From Pseudomonas sp. WJP1 (GTDB lineage: Bacteria; Pseudomonadota; Gammaproteobacteria; Pseudomonadales; Pseudomonadaceae), in the NCBI RefSeq assembly GCF_028471945.1, contig NZ_CP110128.1, forward strand, positions 2,158,501-2,222,500: 64,000 bases of DNA, read 5' to 3'. Below the pieces are notes generated by a model. It did no database searches. It had not been told where the DNA came from and saw only the letters and a list, made by a program, of their open reading frames with translations. Position numbers and translations under genes: made by a program. Position 1 is the stretch's first letter. Each line of letters opens with the position of its first letter. Positions 18,038-28,272 of the stretch are shown here, one piece after another.

Positions 18038-18086
18038 GTTGATGGAATTGAATTTGGCCGACACTGGGCCTGTCCGGCCGCAACGC

Positions 18087-18368
18087 CTATTTCACCGGCG
18101 ATTTCATTTCCGTTCTTATTTGCGTCTCAGGCCCGAAAAACTGACTGGGATCATCAGCCTTCTTCAGGTCGACCCAGGCCCGGCAAACGCAATGTGAGAA
18201 TTGTTCCCGCACCGTATCGGGGTCTTGCCAGTCCATGGGTGATGCTTGGGTTTTCTGCCCCTCGACCGTTTTATAGCAAACACAATTGTCGAGTCGGGTG
18301 ACGCCGTTATCGCTCTGGCAAGCAGTGGTAAGCAAAGAGATCGCGATGAGCATGACGATGCGTTTCAT
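18087..18368 (-). CDS. Small putative lipoprotein, unknown function
   Basis: 93 residues with a lipoprotein signal (hydrophobic MLIAISLLTTAC, lipobox Cys at residue 17). The mature part has three further Cys (CVC at 29-31 region and HCVCR near 60-63 include paired Cys), suggesting disulfides or metal binding in the periplasm. I recognise no domain. Its stop at 18087 is close to the vanK regulatory region; it is unlikely to be related to vanillate use. Confidence 0.65.
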   Translation of the reverse strand: MKRIVMLIAISLLTTACQSDNGVTRLDNCVCYKTVEGQKTQASPMDWQDPDTVREQFSHCVCRAWVDLKKADDPSQFFGPETQIRTEMKSPVK

Positions 18369-18504
18369 TGGCTCCTCTCCGAGGCTGTAGTGAAGGGCTG
18401 AGCCTGAACAGACCGCCCGACAGTAGAAGAAGCTTAGCTGTCATTTTGCATCGCTCCATCCACTGCCAGCCTTTGGTTGAGGATTCAACCGGTGCCCATT
18501 GAAC

Positions 18505-19128
18505 TCACTGCTCTCGAGGATGCCCCGGCGGGTCCGCGCTGGCTCTCAGCGCCTTGGCGACCTGGGTTTGAATCTCGTAGGCGGGCGCCTCGACGGCGGA
18601 GTAGTCACGGGTGTAGCGAGTGGCAAACTCGCCGACGCCCCATTGCTGGTACTGCTGCACGTGCTTCAACTCATGGGCCCATAGCGCGACGTTGTTCAGC
18701 GCATCGTCCTGACTGCGAAAGACGATGATGTCGACAAGGGTGACGGCATTCACATCGGGGTTCTGCAGCATGGTGTTCGCGGCGTTCAGCTCTTCGTCAT
18801 CGCCGACCTTGTAGCGGGCGGAATCGAGCACCTGGATGTCATAGTAGGGTTCGAGCTGGGCGCGGATATTCAGCGGGATGGTTTGAACATCGCCGGCTGC
18901 CGCGGTGTTGCGCGACTGAACGATCCAGTTCTGCAGTCCAACGGCCGCTATCTGGTTCATGTTTTCGAAGAGCTCCCCGGTGTCCTCTTTGGAGCCTGGT
19001 GCACAAAAACAGGCGACCACACACACCTGGTACTGACCTTGCGGGCAGGCCAAGGCAGCAGACGAAGTGCCAACGCACAAAAGTGGAATCGCCAAGCGCA
19101 AGACTTGACGTAGAAAGACGGCTGACAA
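18505..19128 (-). CDS. Exported DUF4157-like protein with HELKH motif
   Basis: 207 residues with a signal peptide (IPLLCVGTSSAALA, about residues 14-28). The mature start is Cys-rich (CPQGQYQVCVVACFCAPG). An HExxH zinc-protease-type motif, His152-Glu-Leu-Lys-His156, lies in VALWAHELKHVQQYQQWG, followed by EFATRYTRDYSAVEAPAYE, resembling the DUF4157 family associated with extracellular injection systems and toxins. No such system is nearby. Whether it is an active protease is unknown. Gap 19129-19363 upstream holds the TonB receptor promoter. Confidence 0.7.
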   Translation of the reverse strand: MSAVFLRQVLRLAIPLLCVGTSSAALACPQGQYQVCVVACFCAPGSKEDTGELFENMNQIAAVGLQNWIVQSRNTAAAGDVQTIPLNIRAQLEPYYDIQVLDSARYKVGDDEELNAANTMLQNPDVNAVTLVDIIVFRSQDDALNNVALWAHELKHVQQYQQWGVGEFATRYTRDYSAVEAPAYEIQTQVAKALRASADPPGHPREQ

Positions 19129-19363
19129 AGGGAGCTCCCGCAGGCAATGGCTATTTGGCAGGAGTATCTCGCGCCGATTTCCTGCCAGGGGTTCGACCGC
19201 TGTAACGACGTTCGATTCCCTGGGACCTCGGTTTTTTCAGACCATTGACCGCGAAAATACAAATGAGAACGCCTATCAAAAGCTGGTGATACGGTATACC
19301 ATGCGCGGCGAATTTATTGGCATGTATGCCGTCCCATTTGGCTATTCTCTCAAGGCTTCCTAG

Positions 19364-21490
19364 ATGCGTCGTACCCTGCTGTCTATCTGTGTGCTTCAGG
19401 CGTTTTCCACTTCCTCCTGGGCGGAGCAAGCGACAACCGCTAAAACCGGTCTGGAGTTGCAGGCGACCGACATCGTTGGCACCGCGGACCTTGAAACCGC
19501 CACGGGGCCAGTGGACGGCTATCGCGCCACCCGTTCTGCCAGTGCAACGCGTACCGACACGGCTATCCACGAAACCCCACAGTCCATCAGCGTGGTGCCC
19601 AAGGATGTCGTCGAGGACATCAGTGCGACAAGGCTGCAGGACGCGCTCGATTACGCCGGCGGTGTGGGACGGGCCAATAATTTCGGTGGCCAGGGGCTGA
19701 CCACCTTCACCGTGCGTGGCTTTACCACCGGCGAGTTCTATCGCAACGGATTCCCGATCAACCGTGGTTATCCGAACATGCCGGATGCGAACACCATCGA
19801 GCGCCTTGAAGTGTTGCGCGGCCCGGCGACCACGCTTTACGGCCGAGGCGATCCTGGCGGCACGTTCAACGTGGTCTCCAAGCAACCGCTGGCCGAGCGC
19901 ACGGTGACACTGGGCAGCCAGCTCGATGATCAGGGAATGAAGCGTGGCACGCTGGACGCCTCTGGCCCGCTCGATGAAGAGGGTCGCCTGGCCTATCGCC
20001 TGAATGTGGTGGGAGAGGGCGGAGATACTTTCCGCGATCATGTGGAAACCGAACGCTATGGCGTGACGCCGGTTATTTCGTGGCAGGCCAACGACGACAC
20101 CAAGGTGATCTTCGAAGGCGATTTCATGCGCAACAATCACCCGCTGGATCGCGGCCTGACACGCTATCCGAACCAGATTGGCACCGCCTCGCGCGACACG
20201 TTCTTCGGTGAGAAAGACGTGGGCAAGTTGCACAACGACAACAACATGGCCCAGTTGCGTTTCGAGCACTTCCTCAATGACGACTGGACACTGGGCGGTG
20301 GTTTCCAGTGGCTCGATGGCACCTTGCAGGGCAACGCCGTTGAAGCCAATGGTGTCGCTGCCGACGGGCGCACCCTGGGGCGCAACTTCAACTACCGCAA
20401 GCTGGAGTGGACGGACAAGGACACCCAACTCAATCTCACCGGGCATTTCACGGCGGGCGGTTTCGATCACACCTTGTTGACCGGCATCGAGTACGAGGAT
20501 TACGACTACAAGTCGATCATCCAGCGCTCCAGCGGTGCGGTGAGTGCCTACCCGATCGATATCTTCAACCCGGTGTATGGCCAGCCTCGTCCGGCCCTGA
20601 CCCGCACGCCGACCAACGACAAGGAAAACCTCAAGACCTACGCCGCCTTCGTCCAGGATCAGGTGGCATTGACCGAGCGCTTGAAAGTCCTGGCGGGCGC
20701 CCGTTTCGAGCGCTTCGAGCATGACTACGAAACCTTCGTGCCGGGTGGCAGGAGTTGGGAGGCGAGCGACAACGCGGTGACGCCGCGTCTCGGCGTGCTG
20801 TATGACCTGACCGATACCGTGGCGGTGTATGCCAATACCGCACGCTCTTTCAAGCCCAATAGCGGGGCCAGCCGCGAGGGTGGCGGTTTTGACCCGGAAA
20901 AGGGCAAGTCCTATGAGCTGGGGCTCAAGTGGGAAGCGCTGGATCGCCAGCTGAGTGTGGACGCGGCGATCTACCAGATCGAAAAACGCAATGTCCTGAC
21001 CACCGACCCCGTGGACTCGACCTTCAGCGTGGCGGCGGGCGAAGTACGCAGCCGTGGCTTTGACCTGAACGTGGCTGGCAATGTAACCCCCGAATGGCGG
21101 GTGATTGGCGGCTATGCCTATGTCGATGCCGAGGTCACCCAGGACAACGTGATCGAGTCGGGCACCCGGTTGATGAACATTCCGAAGAACAGCTTCAGCC
21201 TGCTCAACGTCTACGAGTTCCAGGATGGCGCGCTCAGGGGGCTGGGGCTTGGCACCGGGCTCAAGTACGTCGATGAGCGTGCAGGGCAGACGGCTAATAC
21301 GGCGTTTTCGATGGGCAGCTACACCGTTGTCGATCTACTCGGCTTCTACCAGGTCAACGACAAGGTCAGGCTGAATCTCGATGTGAAGAACGTGTTCGAC
21401 CGGGATTATGAAGAAGGCGCCTTTGGTAATGTCTATGCCTACCCGGGTGCGCCGAGGACGGTTCAGGTCGGTATTTCCTACACCTTGTAG
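19364..21490 (+). CDS. TonB-dependent siderophore receptor, FhuA/FoxA type
   Basis: 708 residues. Signal peptide ends near residue 20 (SSWA). The plug domain contains IHETPQSISVVPKDV and the LEVLRGPATTLYGRGDPGGTFNVVSKQPL segment common to ferrichrome-type receptors. A long 22-strand barrel follows and the last residues GISYTL fit outer-membrane assembly. It lacks the N-terminal signalling domain of FpvA-type transducers, and no sigma/anti-sigma pair is adjacent, so control is probably by Fur. A degenerate Fur-like sequence (about 11 of 19) lies at 19259-19277. Substrate unknown: hydroxamate xenosiderophore is likely. Confidence 0.9.
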   Translation: MRRTLLSICVLQAFSTSSWAEQATTAKTGLELQATDIVGTADLETATGPVDGYRATRSASATRTDTAIHETPQSISVVPKDVVEDISATRLQDALDYAGGVGRANNFGGQGLTTFTVRGFTTGEFYRNGFPINRGYPNMPDANTIERLEVLRGPATTLYGRGDPGGTFNVVSKQPLAERTVTLGSQLDDQGMKRGTLDASGPLDEEGRLAYRLNVVGEGGDTFRDHVETERYGVTPVISWQANDDTKVIFEGDFMRNNHPLDRGLTRYPNQIGTASRDTFFGEKDVGKLHNDNNMAQLRFEHFLNDDWTLGGGFQWLDGTLQGNAVEANGVAADGRTLGRNFNYRKLEWTDKDTQLNLTGHFTAGGFDHTLLTGIEYEDYDYKSIIQRSSGAVSAYPIDIFNPVYGQPRPALTRTPTNDKENLKTYAAFVQDQVALTERLKVLAGARFERFEHDYETFVPGGRSWEASDNAVTPRLGVLYDLTDTVAVYANTARSFKPNSGASREGGGFDPEKGKSYELGLKWEALDRQLSVDAAIYQIEKRNVLTTDPVDSTFSVAAGEVRSRGFDLNVAGNVTPEWRVIGGYAYVDAEVTQDNVIESGTRLMNIPKNSFSLLNVYEFQDGALRGLGLGTGLKYVDERAGQTANTAFSMGSYTVVDLLGFYQVNDKVRLNLDVKNVFDRDYEEGAFGNVYAYPGAPRTVQVGISYTL

Positions 21491-21508
21491 CTCGATGGGA
21501 TGTAGCGC

Positions 21509-21547
21509 GTTCACTCGCCCGCCGCGTTGCAGGGCGGGCGAGTGAAC
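21509..21547. terminator. Bidirectional hairpin between convergent genes
   Basis: 15-bp perfect stem (arms 21509-21523 and 21533-21547) with a 9-nt loop, between the receptor stop at 21490 and the DUF1289 stop at 21551. No T tract on either side, but position and stem strength suit a shared terminator. Confidence 0.6.
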
Positions 21548-21550
21548 GGG

Positions 21551-21730
21551 TCACTGGGTCTTCTTCAGGCCTTTCAAACGTATATTCGCCCGTTGCACGG
21601 CGGCCATTTTTTCCGGCCGCTTCATGCGTTTCCACTTCTTGATGTCTTCCTTGCTGCGCCCGCAGCTCACGCACAGGTCGCCGCTCAACTGGCAAACGGC
21701 AATGCAGGGGTTTTCGATTTCCTTGGCCAT
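21551..21730 (-). CDS. DUF1289 small Cys-motif protein
   Basis: 59 residues from ATG 21730 (MAKEIENPCIAVCQLSGDLCVSCGRS). The four-Cys pattern CxxxC...CxxC and the following WKRMKRPEK segment are those of DUF1289 proteins, probable zinc-binding small proteins of unknown role. A longer in-frame start at 21799 overlaps the upstream gene and is rejected. Its start is 2 nt from the stop of the next upstream gene, so the two are co-transcribed. Confidence 0.8.
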   Translation of the reverse strand: MAKEIENPCIAVCQLSGDLCVSCGRSKEDIKKWKRMKRPEKMAAVQRANIRLKGLKKTQ

Positions 21731-21732
21731 CG

Positions 21733-22101
21733 TCAATGGCCCCGGGTCGCGCTTGATGCCAGGCGTTTTTGCCAATCGCCGCCATGGGCGCGTTGGCACT
21801 CCTCCTCAGAGTCGAATCGGACGGTGTGATCCGAAGCCTCCAGATCGATGTTTGCCTCGTTCAGCGCTATGGCCGTCAGCTCAAGAATCCGCGCTTTCGC
21901 GTTAGCCTGGGCGAGCTGTTTGTCGGCCAGCGTTTCGAATACCCAGGTCACCTTCAGTGTTTGCGCAAGCGCGTTCAAGTCAGCCGTATGGGTGAGCCAG
22001 GTAAAGCCCTTGATTTCAGATTTTGCCGTTTCGCAGGCGTCGGTCAGTGTCGCTATCAAGCGGCGCTCGATCCGTGCAAGTTCACGTTTGCCCAAGGGCA
22101 T
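21733..22101 (-). CDS. Conserved hypothetical protein
   Basis: 122 residues, cytoplasmic, rich in charged helices (RELARIERRLIATLTDACETAKSEIKGF; LADKQLAQANAKARILELTAIALNEA). No signal peptide, membrane segment or recognised domain. It ends in DSEEECQRAHGGDWQKR. It ends 2 nt before the DUF1289 gene, which implies translational coupling. Function unknown. Confidence 0.65.
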   Translation of the reverse strand: MPLGKRELARIERRLIATLTDACETAKSEIKGFTWLTHTADLNALAQTLKVTWVFETLADKQLAQANAKARILELTAIALNEANIDLEASDHTVRFDSEEECQRAHGGDWQKRLASSATRGH

Positions 22102-22196
22102 GGCGGGTTCCTTTGGAGATAAAAGTGGGGGGCGCTCTGCACCAGGTGGATTGGGCGACAGTAACGAGAGTTCATGGCAGAACCTTGTCGTGGAAA

Positions 22197-23120
22197 TCAG
22201 GCAGATCGAAACTCGACAGTCAGATGGCTGATTTCGTGAACAGGCTGCAGGCGTTCACGAATGCTTTCGGTGTTCGCAGTGGCTTCGCCAATGACGCTGA
22301 CGATCGCTGCATGCGCTTGCGGCCCAACCCTCCAGACATGCAGGTCTGTGATGGTTACATCGCCGGGCCTCTCGACCAACTCGCGAATTTCCTCTGCAAC
22401 GTGCTCATCCGTTTGATCCAGCAGTACACCCGAGGTGACCCCCATCAATTTCCACGCCCAACGTGCGATGACAATGGCGCCCACGATGCCCATTACAGGA
22501 TCCAGCCATACCCATCCGAGGTATCGTCCAGCGAGTAGCGCCACAATGGCCAGGACGGACGTCAGCGCGTCCGCGATGACGTGAGCGTAGGCTGAGCGCA
22601 GGTTATTATCGTTGCCGTGATGTCCGTGGCCATGATGATCGTGATCGTGGCCATGACTGTGACCATGGCCAAGCAGAAGTGCACTCACGATGTTGACGAT
22701 CAGGCCGACAATCGCAATGAGCGTGGCGGTGCCGAACTGAACCGCTGTTGGTTGCAACAGCCGCATCACTGACTCTACGCCGATTGCCAGGGATACCAGG
22801 GCGAGAATGAGCGCCGATGCGAACCCGCCCAGGTCCCCGACCTTTCCGGTACCAAAGCTGTAGCGCTTGTTCGAGGCGTGGCGCTTCGCGTACCCGTAAG
22901 CCGCCGCCGCGATACCCAAGGCGCCGACATGGGTCGCCATGTGAAAGCCATCGGCAAGTAAGGCCATGGAGCCCGTGATATAGCCTACGGTGATTTCGCC
23001 CACCATCATCACCAGTGTAAGCGCCACGACCCAAAGCGTGCGTTTGGCATTTTGTTCGTGCGCAGACCCAAGGAACAGGTGGTCGTGTACATGCTTGATC
23101 TTGGTGTCGGTGCTGCTCAT
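22197..23120 (-). CDS. CDF-family divalent cation exporter, DmeF-like (Co/Ni)
   Basis: 307 residues from ATG 23120 (MSSTDTK). Six membrane segments and a His-rich cytoplasmic loop (GHGHSHGHDHDHHGHGHHG) between helices 4 and 5. The helix-2 site reads DGFHMATH, with His where zinc CDFs have Asp, and helix 5 has HVIADALTS (HxxxD). These and the N-terminal HVHDHLFLG fit DmeF-type Co2+/Ni2+ exporters. It follows an RcnR/CsoR-family repressor gene after 19 nt, the known dmeRF arrangement. It would protect against Co/Ni excess. Confidence 0.85.
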   Translation of the reverse strand: MSSTDTKIKHVHDHLFLGSAHEQNAKRTLWVVALTLVMMVGEITVGYITGSMALLADGFHMATHVGALGIAAAAYGYAKRHASNKRYSFGTGKVGDLGGFASALILALVSLAIGVESVMRLLQPTAVQFGTATLIAIVGLIVNIVSALLLGHGHSHGHDHDHHGHGHHGNDNNLRSAYAHVIADALTSVLAIVALLAGRYLGWVWLDPVMGIVGAIVIARWAWKLMGVTSGVLLDQTDEHVAEEIRELVERPGDVTITDLHVWRVGPQAHAAIVSVIGEATANTESIRERLQPVHEISHLTVEFRSA

Positions 23121-23139
23121 GAGCCGGTACCTGTCGAGT

Positions 23140-23415
23140 TCACTTGGCGTAGCGGCGAATGGCTTCAAGCAGCTCTTCAACACCCTTGTTGCGCTCAGCT
23201 TCACTGAGGGCAGGGTTCGCTACATGCTCCCGGGCATGATCCTCGATGATTTCTTCCATCAAGCCATTGATAGCTCCGCGTGTGGCAGCGACAAGGTGCA
23301 ATGTTTTCGCGCAGTCGAGCTCCGATTCCAGCGCACGCTCAACGGCCTGGATTTGTCCGGCGATGCGTTTAACGCGTTTTAGAAGATCGTCTTTGTTGGA
23401 AGCAATATGGCCCAC
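23140..23415 (-). CDS. RcnR/CsoR-family metal-responsive repressor, DmeR-like
   Basis: 91 residues, all-helical CsoR/RcnR fold. The nickel/cobalt ligand set of RcnR is reproduced at identical positions: His3, Cys35, His60 and His64. This predicts Ni(II)/Co(II) sensing rather than Cu(I) or formaldehyde. It is the first gene of a two-gene operon with the CDF exporter and has a palindrome with a C-rich centre immediately upstream as operator. Confidence 0.88.
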   Translation of the reverse strand: MGHIASNKDDLLKRVKRIAGQIQAVERALESELDCAKTLHLVAATRGAINGLMEEIIEDHAREHVANPALSEAERNKGVEELLEAIRRYAK

Positions 23416-23442
23416 GGGATACCCCTTACGTTTGTGTACGCA

Positions 23443-23469
23443 GTATAGGTATACCCCCTATGCCTATAC
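23443..23469. promoter_or_regulatory. RcnR/DmeR-type operator
   Basis: 27-bp inverted repeat: left arm GTATAGGTATA, centre CCCCC, right arm TATGCCTATAC; 10 of 11 arm positions pair. The layout (AT-rich arms around a C run) is that of RcnR and Rhizobium DmeR operators. It lies 28 bp upstream of the repressor start. Confidence 0.8.
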
Positions 23470-23526
23470 AAGAGATGTAAAGGGGACGGAGTTATTTTTC
23501 TGATGTTTAAGTGGCGCCTGACAAAT

Positions 23527-23622
23527 CGCAATCGCGAGCAAGCCCGCTCCCACAGGGTTTCGGTTGATTGCCAGTTTTGTGGACGACTCAAATCCGTAGG
23601 AGTGAGGCTTGCCCGCGAAGAG
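23527..23622. repeat. REPIN between the metal operon and acs
   Basis: Inverted REP-like arms: CGCGAGCAAGCCCGCTCCC near 23533 and GTAGGAGTGAGGCTTGCCC near 23596. Together with the acs terminator it fills the gap 23470-23709; no gene is seen. Confidence 0.75.
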
Positions 23623-23654
23623 GCCCGAATGGCCAACACAAAACCGTCAGGCAA

Positions 23655-23690
23655 CAAAAAGCCCCACCAGGCTCACACCCGGCAGGGCTT
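23655..23690 (-). terminator. Rho-independent terminator of acs
   Basis: On the minus strand, AAGCCC and GGGCTT arms enclose a second partial stem and are followed by TTTTTG, 20 nt past the acs stop. Confidence 0.75.
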
Positions 23691-23709
23691 CGATGACGCC
23701 GAGCGCTAC

Positions 23710-25665
<1,956 letters not shown>

Positions 25666-25805
25666 GTTGCTTACCTCGACAACGATCGTTTTGGTTTGAA
25701 GTGTATGTATTCAGCGATGGTGGCGATCCGGGTTCCAGGCCTCTCGACGCAAGGCTTGCCGTTGAGGTGCCTGACCCGGTTTGCTACTTGGGAAGTGACT
25801 GAGCG

Positions 25806-27326
25806 TTAAAAGAAGCCCAGCGGATTGATGTCGTAGCTCACCAGCAAATTCTTGGTCTGCTGATAGTGGTCAAGCATCATCTTGTGGGTTTCACGGCCGA
25901 CGCCGGACTTCTTGTAGCCACCGAACGCGGCGTGCGCCGGGTACAGGTGGTAGCAGTTGGTCCACACACGACCGGCCTTGATCGCCCGGCCCATGCGGTA
26001 GGCGCGGTTGATGTCGCGGGTCCAGAGACCGGCGCCCAGGCCGAACTCGGTGTCGTTGGCGATGGCCAGGGCTTCGGCTTCGTCCTTGAAGGTGGTGATG
26101 CTCACCACCGGCCCGAAGATTTCTTCCTGGAACACGCGCATTTTGTTGGTGCCCTTGAGCAGCGTCGGCTGGATGTAATACCCGCTCGCCAGGTTGCCTT
26201 CGAGTTGTTCCACCTTGCCGCCGGTCAGCAGTTCGGCGCCTTCGCCCTTGGCGATTTCCAGGTAGGACAGGATCTTGTCGAACTGCTGCTCGGAGGCCTG
26301 GGCGCCGACCATGGTGTCGGTGTCCAGCGGGTCGCCGCGTTTGATCTGCAGGACCTTCTTCATCACCACTTGCATGAATTCGTCGTAGATCGACTCCTGC
26401 ACCAAAGCGCGGGAAGGGCAGGTGCAGACTTCGCCCTGGTTGAAGAACGCCAGCACCAGGCCTTCGGCGGCTTTCTCGATGAAGGACGGTTCGGCCTGCA
26501 TGATGTCTTCGAAGAAGATGTTCGGCGACTTGCCGCCCAGCTCTACGGTGGACGGAATGATGTTCTCGGCCGCGCATTTCATGATGTGCGAGCCGACCGG
26601 GGTCGAGCCGGTGAAGGCGATCTTGGCGATGCGCTTGCTGGTGGCCAGGGCTTCGCCGGCTTCACGACCGAAACCCTGCACGATGTTCAGCACGCCGGGC
26701 GGCAGCAGGTCGCCGATCAGCTCGACCAGCACGGTGATGCCCAGTGGGGTTTGCTCGGCGGGCTTGAGCACCACGCAGTTGCCGGCAGCCAGTGCCGGGG
26801 CGAGTTTCCACGCGGCCATCAGGATCGGGAAGTTCCACGGGATGATCTGCCCGACCACGCCCAGGGGTTCATGGATGTGATAGGCCACGGTGTTACCGTC
26901 AATTTCGGCGGCACTGCCTTCCTGGGCGCGCAGGCAACCGGCGAAGTAGCGGAAGTGGTCGGCGGCCAGCGGGATGTCGGCGTTGAGGGTTTCGCGCACG
27001 GCTTTGCCGTTGTCCCAGGATTCGGTGATTGCCAGCAGTTCCAGGTTTTGTTCGATGCGGTCGGCGATTTTCAGCAGGATCAGGGAGCGTGCCTGGACGG
27101 ACGTGGCGCCCCAGGCATCGGCAGCGGCGTGGGCAGCGTCCAAAGCCTTCTCGATGTCTTCGGCACTGGAGCGCGGGAATTCGGCAATCGGTTGGCCATT
27201 CACGGGCGAGGTATTGGTGAAGTATTGGCCTTTGACCGGCGCGACGAACTCGCCGCCGATGTAGTTACCGTATTTGGCTTTGAACGAAACGATAGCGCCT
27301 TCAGTGCCAGGATGGGCGTAGATCAT
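25806..27326 (-). CDS. exaC: NAD+-dependent acetaldehyde/aldehyde dehydrogenase, ExaC/AcoD type
   Basis: 506 residues from ATG 27326 ([27 protein letters not shown]), the ExaC/AcoD N-terminus. Class-3 ALDH features: [21 protein letters not shown], the catalytic Glu in VELGGKSP, and the nucleophilic Cys in [11 protein letters not shown]. It oxidises acetaldehyde to acetate in the cytoplasm. It lies 79 nt downstream of phnX, whose product releases acetaldehyde, and 140 nt upstream of acs. The DUF779 gene that often accompanies AcoD is absent. Confidence 0.92.
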   Translation of the reverse strand: MIYAHPGTEGAIVSFKAKYGNYIGGEFVAPVKGQYFTNTSPVNGQPIAEFPRSSAEDIEKALDAAHAAADAWGATSVQARSLILLKIADRIEQNLELLAITESWDNGKAVRETLNADIPLAADHFRYFAGCLRAQEGSAAEIDGNTVAYHIHEPLGVVGQIIPWNFPILMAAWKLAPALAAGNCVVLKPAEQTPLGITVLVELIGDLLPPGVLNIVQGFGREAGEALATSKRIAKIAFTGSTPVGSHIMKCAAENIIPSTVELGGKSPNIFFEDIMQAEPSFIEKAAEGLVLAFFNQGEVCTCPSRALVQESIYDEFMQVVMKKVLQIKRGDPLDTDTMVGAQASEQQFDKILSYLEIAKGEGAELLTGGKVEQLEGNLASGYYIQPTLLKGTNKMRVFQEEIFGPVVSITTFKDEAEALAIANDTEFGLGAGLWTRDINRAYRMGRAIKAGRVWTNCYHLYPAHAAFGGYKKSGVGRETHKMMLDHYQQTKNLLVSYDINPLGFF

Positions 27327-27405
27327 GATGCTGTTCTCTTGTTGTTTTGGGTGGTGACCGTCCTGGGGACGGCCACTGTCAGTTCGTTGCACAAACCCGA
27401 GAGGC

Positions 27406-28233
27406 TCAGCAGCCCTGTGGGGTTTCCCCACGGGCCAGACGCGCATTGATGTCTTCGATGACCGCCGGCAAATCGACGATGGTGTCGATCAGGTAGTGCG
27501 GGCGCGAACCTTCGAACATCTTGACGATGCGCGCACGTTCCTCGGCCAGTTGCTCCAGGGATAAACGCTTGAACTCTTCATAGGTCAGGCCCAGCGCGTT
27601 GCCGGAGCAGGTCAGCGCGACGGTCCACATGCCCGCGCTGCGTCCTTCGAGAATGCCCGGCCAGGTGTCATCGACCTTCACGCAGGCGGCGACGTCGCTG
27701 ATGCCCAGTGCGATGACGTTGGCCAAGGCTTGAGCCGGGTGCGGGCGCCCGTTAGGCACTTCGTCGGTCGCCACCACGTGGTCGGTGACATAGCCGTTCT
27801 TGCGTGCCAGCTCCACGACTTTCTCCATGACCACGGCCGGGTAGCCGGAGCAAGAGCCGATTTTCAGACCCTTGTCGCGCAAGCCGTTGATGGTCTCCAG
27901 CGCGCCGGGAATCAGCGCCGAGTGCAGCGCGATCTTCTCGATCTGCAGCGGCATGAAGCGCTCGTAGAGGGCGGTGACATCATCGTCCGTAGGCAACCGG
28001 CCGAAGACGGCATGGTAGCGGTCGGCAATCTGCGGCTCGTTGCACAGCGTGCGGATGTGGTCCCACTTGCCCATGCCCATCGGCCCGCGGGCTTCTTGCA
28101 GGGACACCGCGACGCCGAACTCGGCAAAGGCTTCGACGAAAATCTGCGTCGGTGCGAAAGAACCGAAATCCACGACGGTGCCCGCCCAGTCCAGAACCAC
28201 GGCTTGCAATTGCGAAGGTTGTTTGTAATTCAT
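27406..28233 (-). CDS. phnX: Phosphonoacetaldehyde hydrolase (phosphonatase)
   Basis: 275 residues, HAD fold. Nucleophile Asp15 is in DWAGTVVD and the Schiff-base Lys56 in GMGKWDH; both correspond to Asp12/Lys53 of the Bacillus enzyme with a constant offset. [18 protein letters not shown] is the conserved HAD motif 3 region. It cleaves phosphonoacetaldehyde to acetaldehyde and phosphate. It follows the OPA-type transporter gene after 39 nt and precedes exaC, forming an aminoethylphosphonate utilisation operon. Confidence 0.96.
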   Translation of the reverse strand: MNYKQPSQLQAVVLDWAGTVVDFGSFAPTQIFVEAFAEFGVAVSLQEARGPMGMGKWDHIRTLCNEPQIADRYHAVFGRLPTDDDVTALYERFMPLQIEKIALHSALIPGALETINGLRDKGLKIGSCSGYPAVVMEKVVELARKNGYVTDHVVATDEVPNGRPHPAQALANVIALGISDVAACVKVDDTWPGILEGRSAGMWTVALTCSGNALGLTYEEFKRLSLEQLAEERARIVKMFEGSRPHYLIDTIVDLPAVIEDINARLARGETPQGC

Positions 28234-28272
28234 GATGATTGCTCCAGTGATCAGTGTTTAAGGGGGTCGGGT

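Noticed and set aside
19259..19277. Fur box before the TonB receptor
   Set aside because: Only about 11 of 19 consensus matches; plausible but too weak to list as a feature.
25866..27449. 527-codon open frame antisense to exaC
   Set aside because: Shadow of the well-supported ALDH gene; translation resembles no protein family.
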